A stretch of 8,716 nucleotides of DNA from CAVAVT01 sp963592185 (GCA_963592185.1 CAVAVT010000066.1:1-8716), one strand, 5' to 3'. Counted from the stretch's first letter, positions 1 through 7,214 are shown. Program-made: numbers and translations. Notes: a model not told the origin generated them from the letters alone.

Positions 1-42
1 AAATCCCCGTTGGAAGCAAACACCTCCAACGGGGATTTTTTT
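1..42. terminator. Rho-independent terminator, possibly bidirectional
   Basis: A perfect 14-bp inverted repeat (1-14 with 25-38, core ATCCCCGTTGGA) surrounds a 10-base loop and is followed on the plus strand by a run of seven T (36-42). The minus-strand reading has an A-run before the stem and at least three T after it, where the window ends. It directly abuts the TAA stop (41-43) of the minus-strand membrane-protein gene. It probably ends that transcript, and the longer plus-strand T-run suggests that it also ends a convergent gene lying left of the window. Confidence 0.85.
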
Positions 43-1492
43 ATTTAGGATTCATACTAGGATCTGGTTTTATGTTTATTTTTATATACGAGTTAATAAT
101 CCCGTGGCTTCTGAGGGTTTTGCATATGTCGTCCCCAAAATAATATGGATGGGGCCAGTTACCACGGTCATCCCCCTTCGGTACTAAGAGGTCCATTTCC
201 TTTTTCCCTTCAGCCTCTGCGGCCTGAATCTGGGCAATTAAATTATTGTCTATTTCAACACATTTTCTCGGATCCACATAGCCTGTGGTTGATGGCTTAT
301 AGTATCTCACGTCAAAAAGGGTTAGAACCAGAATAAACAGCAGCACCGGCAGAGCTTTTTTCGTGCCAGGAAAGCTTTTTAAATAGCTTGCGGTAATGTA
401 GAAGAGCATGAAAAAGAAGTAGAAGAATATGACAAAAATTACCGCATCACTTTCAATATAGCTGGACAGTGTTCTGGAAGACAGCAATACGATGTAAGTA
501 AAGATTACCGCTATATTCTGCAAGGAAAATGCAAAAATCTCATTATGGCCAGCTTCCTGAAGCTTTTTGGTCTTATATAACCGCCACAGCATGATAAGAC
601 TTAAAACAACATATCCCAAGAAAACCCTGTTCATGATAGCCATCTTCCTACCGAAAGCAGCAAGGGTTTCCGCTATAGGCAGTTCCAAAAGGGATGCATG
701 GAAACCCGAAGCACGACCTCCGCTGGACTCAAACAGCAGGGAAATCATCCACACCAGCAGCATCCAGGAAAACATCTTATTTTCCCTAAAAAATCTCCTT
801 AGACCAATCCCCCTTCCCTGTTTTAGGAATCTATGTAGAAGTAGAAGAATAACGTAGGAAGCCAGAATAATACTGGAAAAGAGATTTGAGAAAATCGCCA
901 GATATACAGCAAAAATCACCCATCCAGCCTTGAATCCTGTCATGGTAACATTGCGAAAATTATCATTCAAATATAGGTACATTACCATAATGGCATTAAA
1001 CACAGCGGTAAGAACATAGTGATAATAGCATGTAAGATTGTTGGAATAGAATATAAATGTACTGGTTCCCACACCGCTTCTGAAAATCAGGAAATGCAGT
1101 ACAAATATTGCTGTTACAGCTGACAGTCCCGTATATAAATCGCATTCAAGCTTTTCCCTTGCGATTCTATAGAACATGATGAAGTATACCGTGATAAATG
1201 CTGATACCACAAAAGCACAGGTCAGCGTTATTGAAAAAATATAATCCTGAGTCAAAGGTCTTACCACATAGGCAGCCATGTATCCCGACATTGCCAGCAG
1301 GGTCTCAGGGAAAACCTTTATGGGATTCCAGCCCTCCCACTGGGGGATTGCGGCTCTTCTGTATGATATGTGCGACCAGTCATCTCCATCGTATACGACC
1401 AATGGATGGGCCTCGGTAAAAAACAGAATTAATGACAAAAGCATTATTCCAAAGAAAACATATTCGGCTGGTTTAATTTTACTCCAATTCAT
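41..1492 (-). CDS. Uncharacterised polytopic membrane protein, GT-C-like
   Basis: A 483-residue protein that I cannot assign to a named family with certainty. It has about ten or eleven hydrophobic segments, roughly at residues 11-29, 84-109, 118-137, 155-175, 189-221 (probably two), 240-255, 288-304, 324-339, 349-371 and 379-394. A polar C-terminal part of about 85 residues follows and contains an NWPHPYYFG motif. Just after the first membrane segment is YDGDDW (34-39). An acidic motif in the first outer loop is typical of GT-C glycosyltransferases that use lipid-phosphate sugar donors, and of DUF6056-type proteins. A role in transferring sugars or other groups to envelope glycans is therefore possible but is inference. 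The ATG start is well supported by AGGAG (1500-1504) seven bases upstream. It lies 94 bases after ychF, behind a terminator-like hairpin, so its expression may depend on read-through or on a promoter I could not identify. Confidence 0.85.
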   Translation of the reverse strand: MNWSKIKPAEYVFFGIMLLSLILFFTEAHPLVVYDGDDWSHISYRRAAIPQWEGWNPIKVFPETLLAMSGYMAAYVVRPLTQDYIFSITLTCAFVVSAFITVYFIMFYRIAREKLECDLYTGLSAVTAIFVLHFLIFRSGVGTSTFIFYSNNLTCYYHYVLTAVFNAIMVMYLYLNDNFRNVTMTGFKAGWVIFAVYLAIFSNLFSSIILASYVILLLLHRFLKQGRGIGLRRFFRENKMFSWMLLVWMISLLFESSGGRASGFHASLLELPIAETLAAFGRKMAIMNRVFLGYVVLSLIMLWRLYKTKKLQEAGHNEIFAFSLQNIAVIFTYIVLLSSRTLSSYIESDAVIFVIFFYFFFMLFYITASYLKSFPGTKKALPVLLFILVLTLFDVRYYKPSTTGYVDPRKCVEIDNNLIAQIQAAEAEGKKEMDLLVPKGDDRGNWPHPYYFGDDICKTLRSHGIINSYIKINIKPDPSMNPK

Positions 1493-1499
1493 AGCTTTA

Positions 1500-1504
1500 C
1501 TCCT
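1500..1504 (-). promoter_or_regulatory. Shine-Dalgarno of the GT-C-like gene, next to a T-run
   Basis: On the minus strand AGGAG lies seven bases before the ATG at 1492, which fixes the start. The five-T run of the preceding hairpin (1505-1509) is immediately adjacent, so the terminator tail and the ribosome-binding site form one continuous element. Confidence 0.8.
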
Positions 1505-1544
1505 AAAAAGGTGGGGACATCGGCTCTAGCGAGTCAGTGTCCCC
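1505..1544 (-). terminator. Terminator-like hairpin after ychF
   Basis: On the minus strand GGGGACA (1538-1544) pairs with TGTCCCC (1513-1519). The helix extends inward through a G-T wobble and a mismatch to a five-pair inner stem closed by a four-base loop (1527-1530). ACC and then TTTTT (1505-1509) follow. It lies about 40 bases after the ychF stop, as expected for a rho-independent terminator. The three bases between stem and T-run make it less than ideal, and leaky termination is plausible because the next gene's ribosome-binding site starts right after the T-run. Confidence 0.65.
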
Positions 1545-1586
1545 TTCTTTGACTATGCCGTGAAGTTCACAGCATTCATATTCATT

Positions 1587-2693
1587 TTACACATTGAAAC
1601 GGAAGTTGGTTACGTCTCCGTCCTGCATGATATAGTCCTTGCCTTCCAGACGTACCTGGCCTTTTTCACGGGCTGCTGCGATACTTCCAGCTGCCACAAG
1701 GTCATCATAGCTTACGATTTCGGCACGGATAAATCCACGCTCGATATCAGTGTGAATTTTTCCTGCTGCCTTGGGAGCTGTTGTTCCCTTGGCAATGGTC
1801 CATGCACGACATTCGTCAGGACCAGCTGTCAGGAAAGTCATGAGGCCCAGCAGGCTGAATGCTGCCTTTATGAGCTTGTCCAGTCCGCTTTCCTCAAGAC
1901 CAAGGTCTGCCAAGAATTCCTTTGCCTCATCGGCATCCAGCTCGGCAATCTCAGACTCAACACGGGCGGAAATAGTTACAACCTCTGCACCAAGCCCTGC
2001 GGCATATTCCTTAACCTTCTGCACATGGGGATTTTCGGTGTCAGCCTCAGCTACCTCATCCTCACCTACATTTGCAACAAAGAGAGTAGGCTTCATGGTA
2101 AGGAAGTTCATTCCCTTAATCATTTCAAGCTCGTCCTTGGTAAGCTCAACACTTGCTGCTGGCTTGCCTTCCTCAAGGGACTCCTTAATGCGGCGAAGTA
2201 TCTCATCCTCCACACGGGCGCTCTTGTCTCCGCTCTTAGCGAGCTTTGCCAGCTTCATAATGCGCTTTTCCAGCACATCAAGGTCAGCCAGACACAGCTC
2301 TGTGGTGATGATATCAATGTCACGAAGAGGATCAATAGTGCCCTCAACATGGGTGATATCCGTATCCTCAAAGCAGCGGACCACATGTGCCACCGCATCT
2401 ACCTGGCGGATATGCTCAAGGAACTGGTTGCCGAGACCCTCGCCTTTGGAGGCTCCCTTTACCAGTCCGGCAATATCCACGAAACGGACAGCTGCAGGAG
2501 TTGTTTTCTTTGAATCATACATCTCGTGAAGCACCTGCAGTCTTGCATCAGGTACATCCACCACGCCTACGTTAGGCTCAATGGTGCAGAATGGGTAGTT
2601 TGCCGCCTCTGCGCCAGCCTTTGTTATTGCGTTAAAAAGTGTGCTCTTGCCTACATTAGGAAGACCAACGATTCCGACTTCTAAATTACTCAA
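1587..2693 (-). CDS. ychF: Redox-regulated ATPase YchF (OLA1 family)
   Basis: A 368-residue cytosolic P-loop protein of the Obg-related YchF/OLA1 family, which binds ribosomes and prefers ATP over GTP. The usual family length is about 363 residues. Motifs in order: Walker A GLPNVGKS (10-17); NYPFCTIEPN (32-41) with the Cys at 36, near the redox-sensitive Cys of E. coli YchF; the signature DIAGLVKGASKGEGLGNQFL (73-92), in which a hydrophobic residue replaces the catalytic glutamine of classic GTPases; and NVGE (208-211) in place of the NKxD guanine-specificity motif, the hallmark of ATP preference. A coiled-coil insertion follows the G domain, and a TGS domain occupies about 283-366 (AGPDECRAW, HTDIERGFI, DGDVTNFRFNV). 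Nothing is missing. The start is TTG, placed eight bases after AAAGGAG; no in-frame ATG fits. It lies 69 bases after cstA with its own candidate promoter. Confidence 0.98.
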   Translation of the reverse strand: MSNLEVGIVGLPNVGKSTLFNAITKAGAEAANYPFCTIEPNVGVVDVPDARLQVLHEMYDSKKTTPAAVRFVDIAGLVKGASKGEGLGNQFLEHIRQVDAVAHVVRCFEDTDITHVEGTIDPLRDIDIITTELCLADLDVLEKRIMKLAKLAKSGDKSARVEDEILRRIKESLEEGKPAASVELTKDELEMIKGMNFLTMKPTLFVANVGEDEVAEADTENPHVQKVKEYAAGLGAEVVTISARVESEIAELDADEAKEFLADLGLEESGLDKLIKAAFSLLGLMTFLTAGPDECRAWTIAKGTTAPKAAGKIHTDIERGFIRAEIVSYDDLVAAGSIAAAREKGQVRLEGKDYIMQDGDVTNFRFNV

Positions 2694-2701
2694 TGTTATA
2701 T

Positions 2702-2708
2702 CTCCTTT
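2702..2708 (-). promoter_or_regulatory. Shine-Dalgarno deciding the TTG start of ychF
   Basis: AAAGGAG on the minus strand sits at ideal spacing from a TTG codon (2691-2693), and the protein then begins SNLEVGIVG as expected for the family. This identifies TTG as the initiation codon. Confidence 0.85.
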
Positions 2709-2730
2709 GAGTTAGATTTCATATGCTTCT

Positions 2731-2759
2731 ATTTTAGGAGATTTGGGAAGGTTATGCAA
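2731..2759 (-). promoter_or_regulatory. Candidate sigma-70 promoter for ychF
   Basis: Minus strand: -35 TTGCAT (2754-2759), a 17-base spacer, and -10 TAAAAT (2731-2736, five of six consensus positions). It lies entirely in the 69-base gap between cstA and ychF, about 40 bases before the TTG start. The -35 matches only three of six positions. No terminator is visible between cstA and ychF, so read-through from cstA is also likely. Confidence 0.5.
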
Positions 2760-2762
2760 GTA

Positions 2763-4421
2763 TCAGACCTTGCCTGTTGCAAGCTCCTTGCCGCAATGCT
2801 TTACCACCAGTACAGCCAGAATCATCAGAGCCACAGCAATTATCATCTGCAGACCGTCAATCCAGAATACAAACTGGTCTGTGCCGAACTTGCCAACAAT
2901 GCTTACACAGGTCATAACAAGAGCGGTCATTGTTACGATGAACATAACAGTCATAGGGATGTAAAGCATCCAGCTCTTGCGGCCGGTAACACGGAGGAAT
3001 ACCGCCAGAGCGATGAGCACCAATGCAGAAAGCAGCTGGTTTGCGGAGCCGAACAGCGGCCAGATATTCATATAGCCTGCCAGACAGAGCATATATGCAA
3101 AGAAAAGTGTAATTATAGTAGAAACATAAGTATTCATAGCAAACTTGGAAACAGCACCTGCCTCCTGGCCTTCCTCAGGAGCAAAGAGTTCCTGGAAGGA
3201 CATACGTCCGATACGTGCAACGGAGTCAATTGTGGTCATAGCCAGTGCGGATACACACATGGTGATTACGCATGCAGAAACTCCTGCAGGGATGCCAAAC
3301 ATATTGAAGAATCCGCCGATTGCTCCTGCGAAAATCTGGAACGGAGTTCCTTTAGGAAGTACGCCGTCAGTAGCTGCAGAGCAGGCAATAACCAAAGCGA
3401 CAACGCCGAGAGTACACTCAACCAGCATAGCGCCGTAACCTACAGTAAGCATATCCTTCTCGTTTTTGATAGACTTGGAGGAAGTACCGGAGGAAACAAG
3501 GCTGTGGAAACCGGAAACCGCACCGCAGGCGATAGTAATGAAGAGAATTGGGAACAGTGGCTTGCCAGCTACCTCAAAGCCAACGAATGCCGGCATATTG
3601 ATGGTAGGAGCTGCAACGATAACGCCAAGAACACCGCCAGCTACCATACCGAGAAGTAGGAAGGAGCTGAGATAGTCACGAGGCTGCATGAGAAGCCACA
3701 TGGGAAGAACGGATGCTACAAAACAGTAAGCGAAGGTAACATAACGCCATACAGATGCATCGAAGTAAAGTGGGAAGTTCATTCCAACAGTAAACATTGC
3801 AACAACAAGAACGATTGCAACAGCCAGCTTTACACCGCCGGAAGGATTGCAGCGTCTGATGTACTCGCCAAATCCCATTGCCACGAAAATGTAAAGCATG
3901 GAGATGGAAGCTGCCTGTCCTGCAGGAACATTCAGGCTGCCGTCCTTTGCAAAGCCAGCGAAGGTATTTGCAAGGATATCTGCAAAAGCTGCGATAACCA
4001 GCAAGGTGAAGAGCCAGCAGAAGAGAAGGAACAAACGGCGTCCCATCTTGCCTACATACTGCTCAATGAGCATACCCATGGACTTGCCTTCGTTCTTAAC
4101 GGAAGCATACAGTGCTGTAAAGTCCTGAACTGCACCGAAGAATACGCCGCCCAGAAGAATCCACAGGAATGCTGGAAGCCAGCCATACATTGCTGCGATG
4201 ATAGGTCCGGTTACAGGGCCTGCACCAGTGATTGAAGAAAACTGATGTGAAAATACGGTAAATTTGGAGGCTGGAGCATAGTCTACGCCATCCTCATGAC
4301 GAACAGCCGGAGTCTTTGCGTTAGGGTCAATTCCCCAAGTATTTGCCAGCCAGCGTCCATATAACAGGTACGCTGCAATGAAAAAGACGATGGCTATTCC
4401 AATAAGTGTCAATCCATTCAT
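2763..4421 (-). CDS. cstA: Carbon-starvation family transporter CstA
   Basis: A 552-residue inner-membrane protein of the CstA (peptide/pyruvate transporter) family. E. coli members CstA and BtsT import peptides or pyruvate when nutrients run short. This protein is shorter than the E. coli forms (about 700 residues), as is common in anaerobic Bacillota. It begins directly with the first membrane segment (5-22), followed by the conserved FSSITGAGPVTGPI (61-74) and FFGAVQDFTALYASVKNEGKS (94-114). SGFHSLVSSGTSSK (303-316) and MTTIDSVARIGR (395-406) follow, then GSANQLLSALVL (458-469) in the C-terminal CstA domain. More than a dozen hydrophobic segments are visible. The ATG start has AAAGAGG (4430-4436) eight bases upstream. 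It has its own strong promoter and an approximately 140-base leader. No LytS/LytTR-type two-component system, which controls some homologues, is encoded in the window. Whether the substrate is peptide or pyruvate cannot be read from sequence. Confidence 0.95.
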   Translation of the reverse strand: MNGLTLIGIAIVFFIAAYLLYGRWLANTWGIDPNAKTPAVRHEDGVDYAPASKFTVFSHQFSSITGAGPVTGPIIAAMYGWLPAFLWILLGGVFFGAVQDFTALYASVKNEGKSMGMLIEQYVGKMGRRLFLLFCWLFTLLVIAAFADILANTFAGFAKDGSLNVPAGQAASISMLYIFVAMGFGEYIRRCNPSGGVKLAVAIVLVVAMFTVGMNFPLYFDASVWRYVTFAYCFVASVLPMWLLMQPRDYLSSFLLLGMVAGGVLGVIVAAPTINMPAFVGFEVAGKPLFPILFITIACGAVSGFHSLVSSGTSSKSIKNEKDMLTVGYGAMLVECTLGVVALVIACSAATDGVLPKGTPFQIFAGAIGGFFNMFGIPAGVSACVITMCVSALAMTTIDSVARIGRMSFQELFAPEEGQEAGAVSKFAMNTYVSTIITLFFAYMLCLAGYMNIWPLFGSANQLLSALVLIALAVFLRVTGRKSWMLYIPMTVMFIVTMTALVMTCVSIVGKFGTDQFVFWIDGLQMIIAVALMILAVLVVKHCGKELATGKV

Positions 4422-4570
4422 AAATAATACCTCTTTCCGGAATACACTTACAATATATCAAGGCATATACAGAATGGTCTATTACTAAAGGATATAAGTC
4501 CGTTTCAAAAAGATAATTTCTGAAATATGGCCTTGTATACTGTATGAAATATATTTTTGTAACGAATCTA
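4422..4570 (-). other. Long foldable 5' leader of cstA
   Basis: Between the predicted transcription start (about 4564) and the cstA ATG there are roughly 140 AT-rich bases with no credible gene. On the minus strand GTATACAAGGCCATAT (4525-4540) can pair with ATATGCCTTGATATAT (4453-4468). This gives about 14 base pairs with two single-base bulges, around a CAAGGC/GCCTTG core. Inside the enclosed loop, TTTCAGAAA (4517-4525) pairs with TTTTTGAAA (4503-4511) across a five-base loop. The two helices compete only for base 4525. I recognise no known riboswitch class. The AT-richness makes some of this pairing possible by chance. Confidence 0.4.
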
Positions 4571-4599
4571 ACTATACATCCCTTTACAGCCATCGTCAA
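4571..4599 (-). promoter_or_regulatory. Strong sigma-70 promoter for cstA
   Basis: Minus strand: -35 TTGACG (4594-4599, five of six consensus positions), a 17-base spacer, and -10 TATAGT (4571-4576, five of six). The predicted start is near 4564. It lies about 58 bases after the stop of the upstream flavoenzyme gene, with no gene between it and cstA on this strand. No convincing CcpA cre box overlaps it. Confidence 0.75.
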
Positions 4600-4656
4600 T
4601 ATATAAAATTGTTTTCGTAAAATTCTAAAATTAAATCAATGTCCCTTGCATAAGTA

Positions 4657-5757
4657 TTACTGTTTTGCAGCAATAGCCTTTTCTGCTTTTTTCTGTTCAG
4701 CTTTAATTTTTTTCCACTGAAGAACGCAGCGTACTCCCGGTGTCATATGCGGCAGTACAAAGCATCTGCAGCAATTGACACAGCTGGACTTTTCCTGTCC
4801 CTCAAGGGATTTGGCAACAAAATCCGGCTCAGCAATAAGAGGTCTTCCAAGGGATACCATATCGATACCTGAAGCCAGTACCTTCTCCATATCCTGGAGG
4901 GAACGTGCTCCCCCCACGAGGCTCATGGGCATATCCACAGCCTTTCTCATGGCTGCAGCCCTGTCCAGATAGTAAAGCACAGCTTTCTTCGGCTGGTTGA
5001 TGAAGTCCACCCCAGAAAGCTCCGCCAGCTCCACACCAAGCTCCTTCATTCGTGTCAGCATCCAGAGCAGGTCCTTTTCATAGGCTTCATCATCAGCATT
5101 GGTGTCGTTGTTGATTTTTACCAGCACAGGAAAATCCTCGCCACATTCCTCATGAATGCCAGCGATGATTTCCTCCACCAAACGGAAACGGTTTTCCACA
5201 CCGCCTCCGTATTCATCTGTGCGATGGTTGAATGTGGGGTCCAGGAAACGGGACAGTAGGTAGGAATGGGCAGCATGAAGCTGTACACCATCCACACCTG
5301 CACTCTTCAGCCGCACTGCAGCTGCAATAAAGGCATCACGGATTTCATGGATTTCCTCCACTGTAAGTTCCCGGGCATGTTTGTCCTTTTTTAGCTCTAT
5401 TTCAGAAACATCCTTAAGGGCTTCCGTATCAATGGCACGTGGACCTGCATGGCTTATCTGGACAATGCTCCGGGTATCGTACTTTCTTAGCAGCTCCGCA
5501 AATTTTTCAAACTGGGGAATGAACTCATCCGAATAAATATTTATCTGCTCCGGGTTTGCACGGCCCCCCTCAGCCACACAGCAATGACCGGTGATGATGG
5601 TTCCCACATTGTTTTTTGCCAGAGTTTCATACATATCATATTCCGCATCGGTCATATAGCCTTCCTCTGTTCCAAGAAAGCTATGAACCGCAGAGCGGAT
5701 TACCCTGTTGCGGCATGTCAGATGGGCCAGCTTAATGGGTTCTTCTATTGTACTCAT
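4657..5757 (-). CDS. NADH:flavin oxidoreductase, old yellow enzyme family, with Cys cluster
   Basis: A 366-residue cytosolic FMN-dependent TIM-barrel enzyme of the old yellow enzyme family; members reduce activated C=C bonds of enals, enones or enoyl-CoAs with NAD(P)H. Visible motifs are LTCRNRVIRSA near the N-terminus, VQISHAG (99-105), and QLHAAHSYLLSRFLDP (159-174) with the active-site His pair (161, 164) and Tyr 166. FNHRTDEYGG and the FMN-phosphate loop LGRPLIAEPDF (303-313) follow. After the barrel come Cys 326, 329, 330, 332 and 344. The 326/329/332/344 spacing resembles the 4Fe-4S site of 2,4-dienoyl-CoA reductase but is one residue shorter. The FAD/NAD(P)H domain of that larger family is absent. 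The tail is Lys/Ala-rich. I chose ATG 5757, ten bases after GAGGGAG, over an in-frame GTG at 5763, which would leave only four bases of spacing. The start lies two bases after the glycosyltransferase stop. The substrate is unknown. Confidence 0.92.
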   Translation of the reverse strand: MSTIEEPIKLAHLTCRNRVIRSAVHSFLGTEEGYMTDAEYDMYETLAKNNVGTIITGHCCVAEGGRANPEQINIYSDEFIPQFEKFAELLRKYDTRSIVQISHAGPRAIDTEALKDVSEIELKKDKHARELTVEEIHEIRDAFIAAAVRLKSAGVDGVQLHAAHSYLLSRFLDPTFNHRTDEYGGGVENRFRLVEEIIAGIHEECGEDFPVLVKINNDTNADDEAYEKDLLWMLTRMKELGVELAELSGVDFINQPKKAVLYYLDRAAAMRKAVDMPMSLVGGARSLQDMEKVLASGIDMVSLGRPLIAEPDFVAKSLEGQEKSSCVNCCRCFVLPHMTPGVRCVLQWKKIKAEQKKAEKAIAAKQ

Positions 5758-5759
5758 TT

Positions 5760-7208
5760 TCACTCGTCTCCCTCACGCAGGAACACCTTTGTGTTCTTTG
5801 CCTCTCCTACCAGCTTCCACTCGTCCTGGTTAAAGTGGTACTCAAACTGGTTGAACTTGCGCTCGTTCAGTATAAGCAATGCCTTTTTACCCTTAGGAAG
5901 CTCGTCAAAGGTCATCATCGGCATTACGTTCTTGCTGCTCCAGTCCATTGCCTTAGGCTTTTTCCCTTCAATTGCCTCAGCGGTGTCAATGTTGTAAATG
6001 GTACGATGGCTGTAGAAGCACATGGATACCTTATAGTCGCCATAGTTGACGATAAGGTCATCAGCATCGGTATACTGGGTAATAATGTCAGCAACCTTTT
6101 TCCCGGAATAACCATTGTCACGGCAAACGGGGATTGCCACGGTAAATGTAAGAATCACAAGAACTATGGACATAACTCCTGCTATGCGCTTGATAAGTCT
6201 TTCATTATCATAAAGATATCTTGCGGTAAGAATGGCTATAGGAAGAAGCCCCGGCAGTGTGTAGGTGGTGTACTTGGTAGCCATGAGCTGGTAGAAGCCG
6301 TTTATGGAAATGGCCCATATGAGAAGGAAGAGCTTGTTCTGGTCAAGGGATGGAAGCTCCCTTTTCTTCACATACTTGATAATAACCGCTGGCAGCACGA
6401 AGCACCATGGCAGGAAGCCTGCAAAGAAAATCATAGTGTAGTACCACCATACATCCCACTGTGGATGCTCGGATACTGTGGCTCTAAGTACATTGTGGAT
6501 GCCCAGGAAGGTGTCAATGAATTCTCTGCCATGAAGCTGGTACATGGCATAATACCAGCTGCCAGCCACTATTGCGAACACTAGGAATCCCCAAAGCTTC
6601 ATGTTGAGAATTTCCTTGAAGTCCCTTTTCAGCACAATGAACACTGTAACCACGAAGCCCGGCAGCAAAAGTCCGATGGGCCCCTTGGTCAGCACAGCCA
6701 GTGCGGAGAAAATATAGCAGAGGATATACCAGTTCTTGTTTTTGCTGGTATATCCGATATAGAAAAATACCAATACCGCATTGAAAAATACAAACAGTGT
6801 CAAATCGGTAATAATGGTCTTGGAAAGAAGCCAGTATTCAAAGCAGGTTCCAAGGATAATTGCGGAGTAAAGGCCTGTTTTCGCATCATATATGCGCCTT
6901 GCAAAGCCGTAGGTCATCCAAAGTCCAAGTATGCCGAAAAGTCCCGGGAAGAGTCTTGCGGCAAATTCGTTTACGCCGAACATGGAAAAGGCAGCAATAA
7001 GCTCCCAATAGAAGAATATCGGTTTGTCATACCAAAAATGGCCGAATATTCGGGGAGATACATAATCCCCTGATTCCAGCATCTCCAGCGCTGTCTGGGT
7101 ATAGTTGGACTCAACGGGATCTGTAACCGCTATGGCCCAGTTGCCAATGAAATAAAGCACTGCACCCAAAACGGTAAGCAGCAGCAAGTGCCGTTTAGTT
7201 TCTGTCAT
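5760..7208 (-). CDS. ArnT/PMT-like GT-C membrane glycosyltransferase
   Basis: A 482-residue polytopic inner-membrane protein of the PMT_2/ArnT-like (GT83-type) superfamily. Such enzymes move a sugar from a polyprenyl-phosphate donor to lipid A, other glycans or proteins on the outer face of the membrane. After membrane segment one comes DPVESNY (30-36), matching the acidic DExRYA-type catalytic loop. WYDKPIFFYW (59-68), a second acidic motif KTIITDLT (130-137), TKGPIGLLLPG (174-184) and ATKYTTYTLPGLLP (310-323) are all family landmarks. About ten further hydrophobic segments run to residue 361, followed by a soluble domain of about 120 residues. The start is set by AAGGAG (7215-7220) six bases before ATG 7208. 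A 30-residue upstream extension of the open frame has no ribosome-binding site and runs into the hairpin region after murA, so I rejected it. Donor and acceptor cannot be assigned. A lipid A or O-glycan role is inference and would imply an outer membrane. Confidence 0.92.
   Translation of the reverse strand: MTETKRHLLLLTVLGAVLYFIGNWAIAVTDPVESNYTQTALEMLESGDYVSPRIFGHFWYDKPIFFYWELIAAFSMFGVNEFAARLFPGLFGILGLWMTYGFARRIYDAKTGLYSAIILGTCFEYWLLSKTIITDLTLFVFFNAVLVFFYIGYTSKNKNWYILCYIFSALAVLTKGPIGLLLPGFVVTVFIVLKRDFKEILNMKLWGFLVFAIVAGSWYYAMYQLHGREFIDTFLGIHNVLRATVSEHPQWDVWWYYTMIFFAGFLPWCFVLPAVIIKYVKKRELPSLDQNKLFLLIWAISINGFYQLMATKYTTYTLPGLLPIAILTARYLYDNERLIKRIAGVMSIVLVILTFTVAIPVCRDNGYSGKKVADIITQYTDADDLIVNYGDYKVSMCFYSHRTIYNIDTAEAIEGKKPKAMDWSSKNVMPMMTFDELPKGKKALLILNERKFNQFEYHFNQDEWKLVGEAKNTKVFLREGDE
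5768..5774 (-). promoter_or_regulatory. Shine-Dalgarno of the flavoenzyme inside the glycosyltransferase end
   Basis: GAGGGAG on the minus strand lies within the last codons of the glycosyltransferase gene. It is ten bases before ATG 5757 and four before GTG 5763, which favours the ATG. The junction reads TGA-AA-ATG, a layout typical of translational coupling. Confidence 0.65.
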
Positions 7209-7214
7209 GATTCT

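Noticed and set aside
1560..2529. Long plus-strand open frames (up to 317 codons) opposite ychF
   Set aside because: They lie entirely antisense to a gene with full family motifs, and their translations are Ser/Cys/Leu-rich and resemble no family. They are codon-bias shadows.
2754..3675. Plus-strand open frame of 301 codons, and smaller ones, opposite cstA
   Set aside because: Antisense to a well-supported transporter; the translation is rich in Asn, Cys, His and Ser with no recognisable domain.
4496..4510. Possible CcpA cre box in the cstA leader (TTGAAACGGACTT)
   Set aside because: The central CG is shifted by one base relative to the consensus, and the right half does not match.
4441..4570. 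Purine riboswitch or other known riboswitch upstream of cstA
   Set aside because: The conserved core bases of the purine class are absent, and no other class was recognised.
4327..4599. Minus-strand 90-codon open frame covering the cstA leader and start
   Set aside because: It starts at the -35 box of the cstA promoter, so it would not be transcribed from it. It has no Shine-Dalgarno and runs out of frame into cstA.
5748..6584. Plus-strand open frame of 278 codons opposite the glycosyltransferase
   Set aside because: Antisense shadow without a ribosome-binding site or family motifs.
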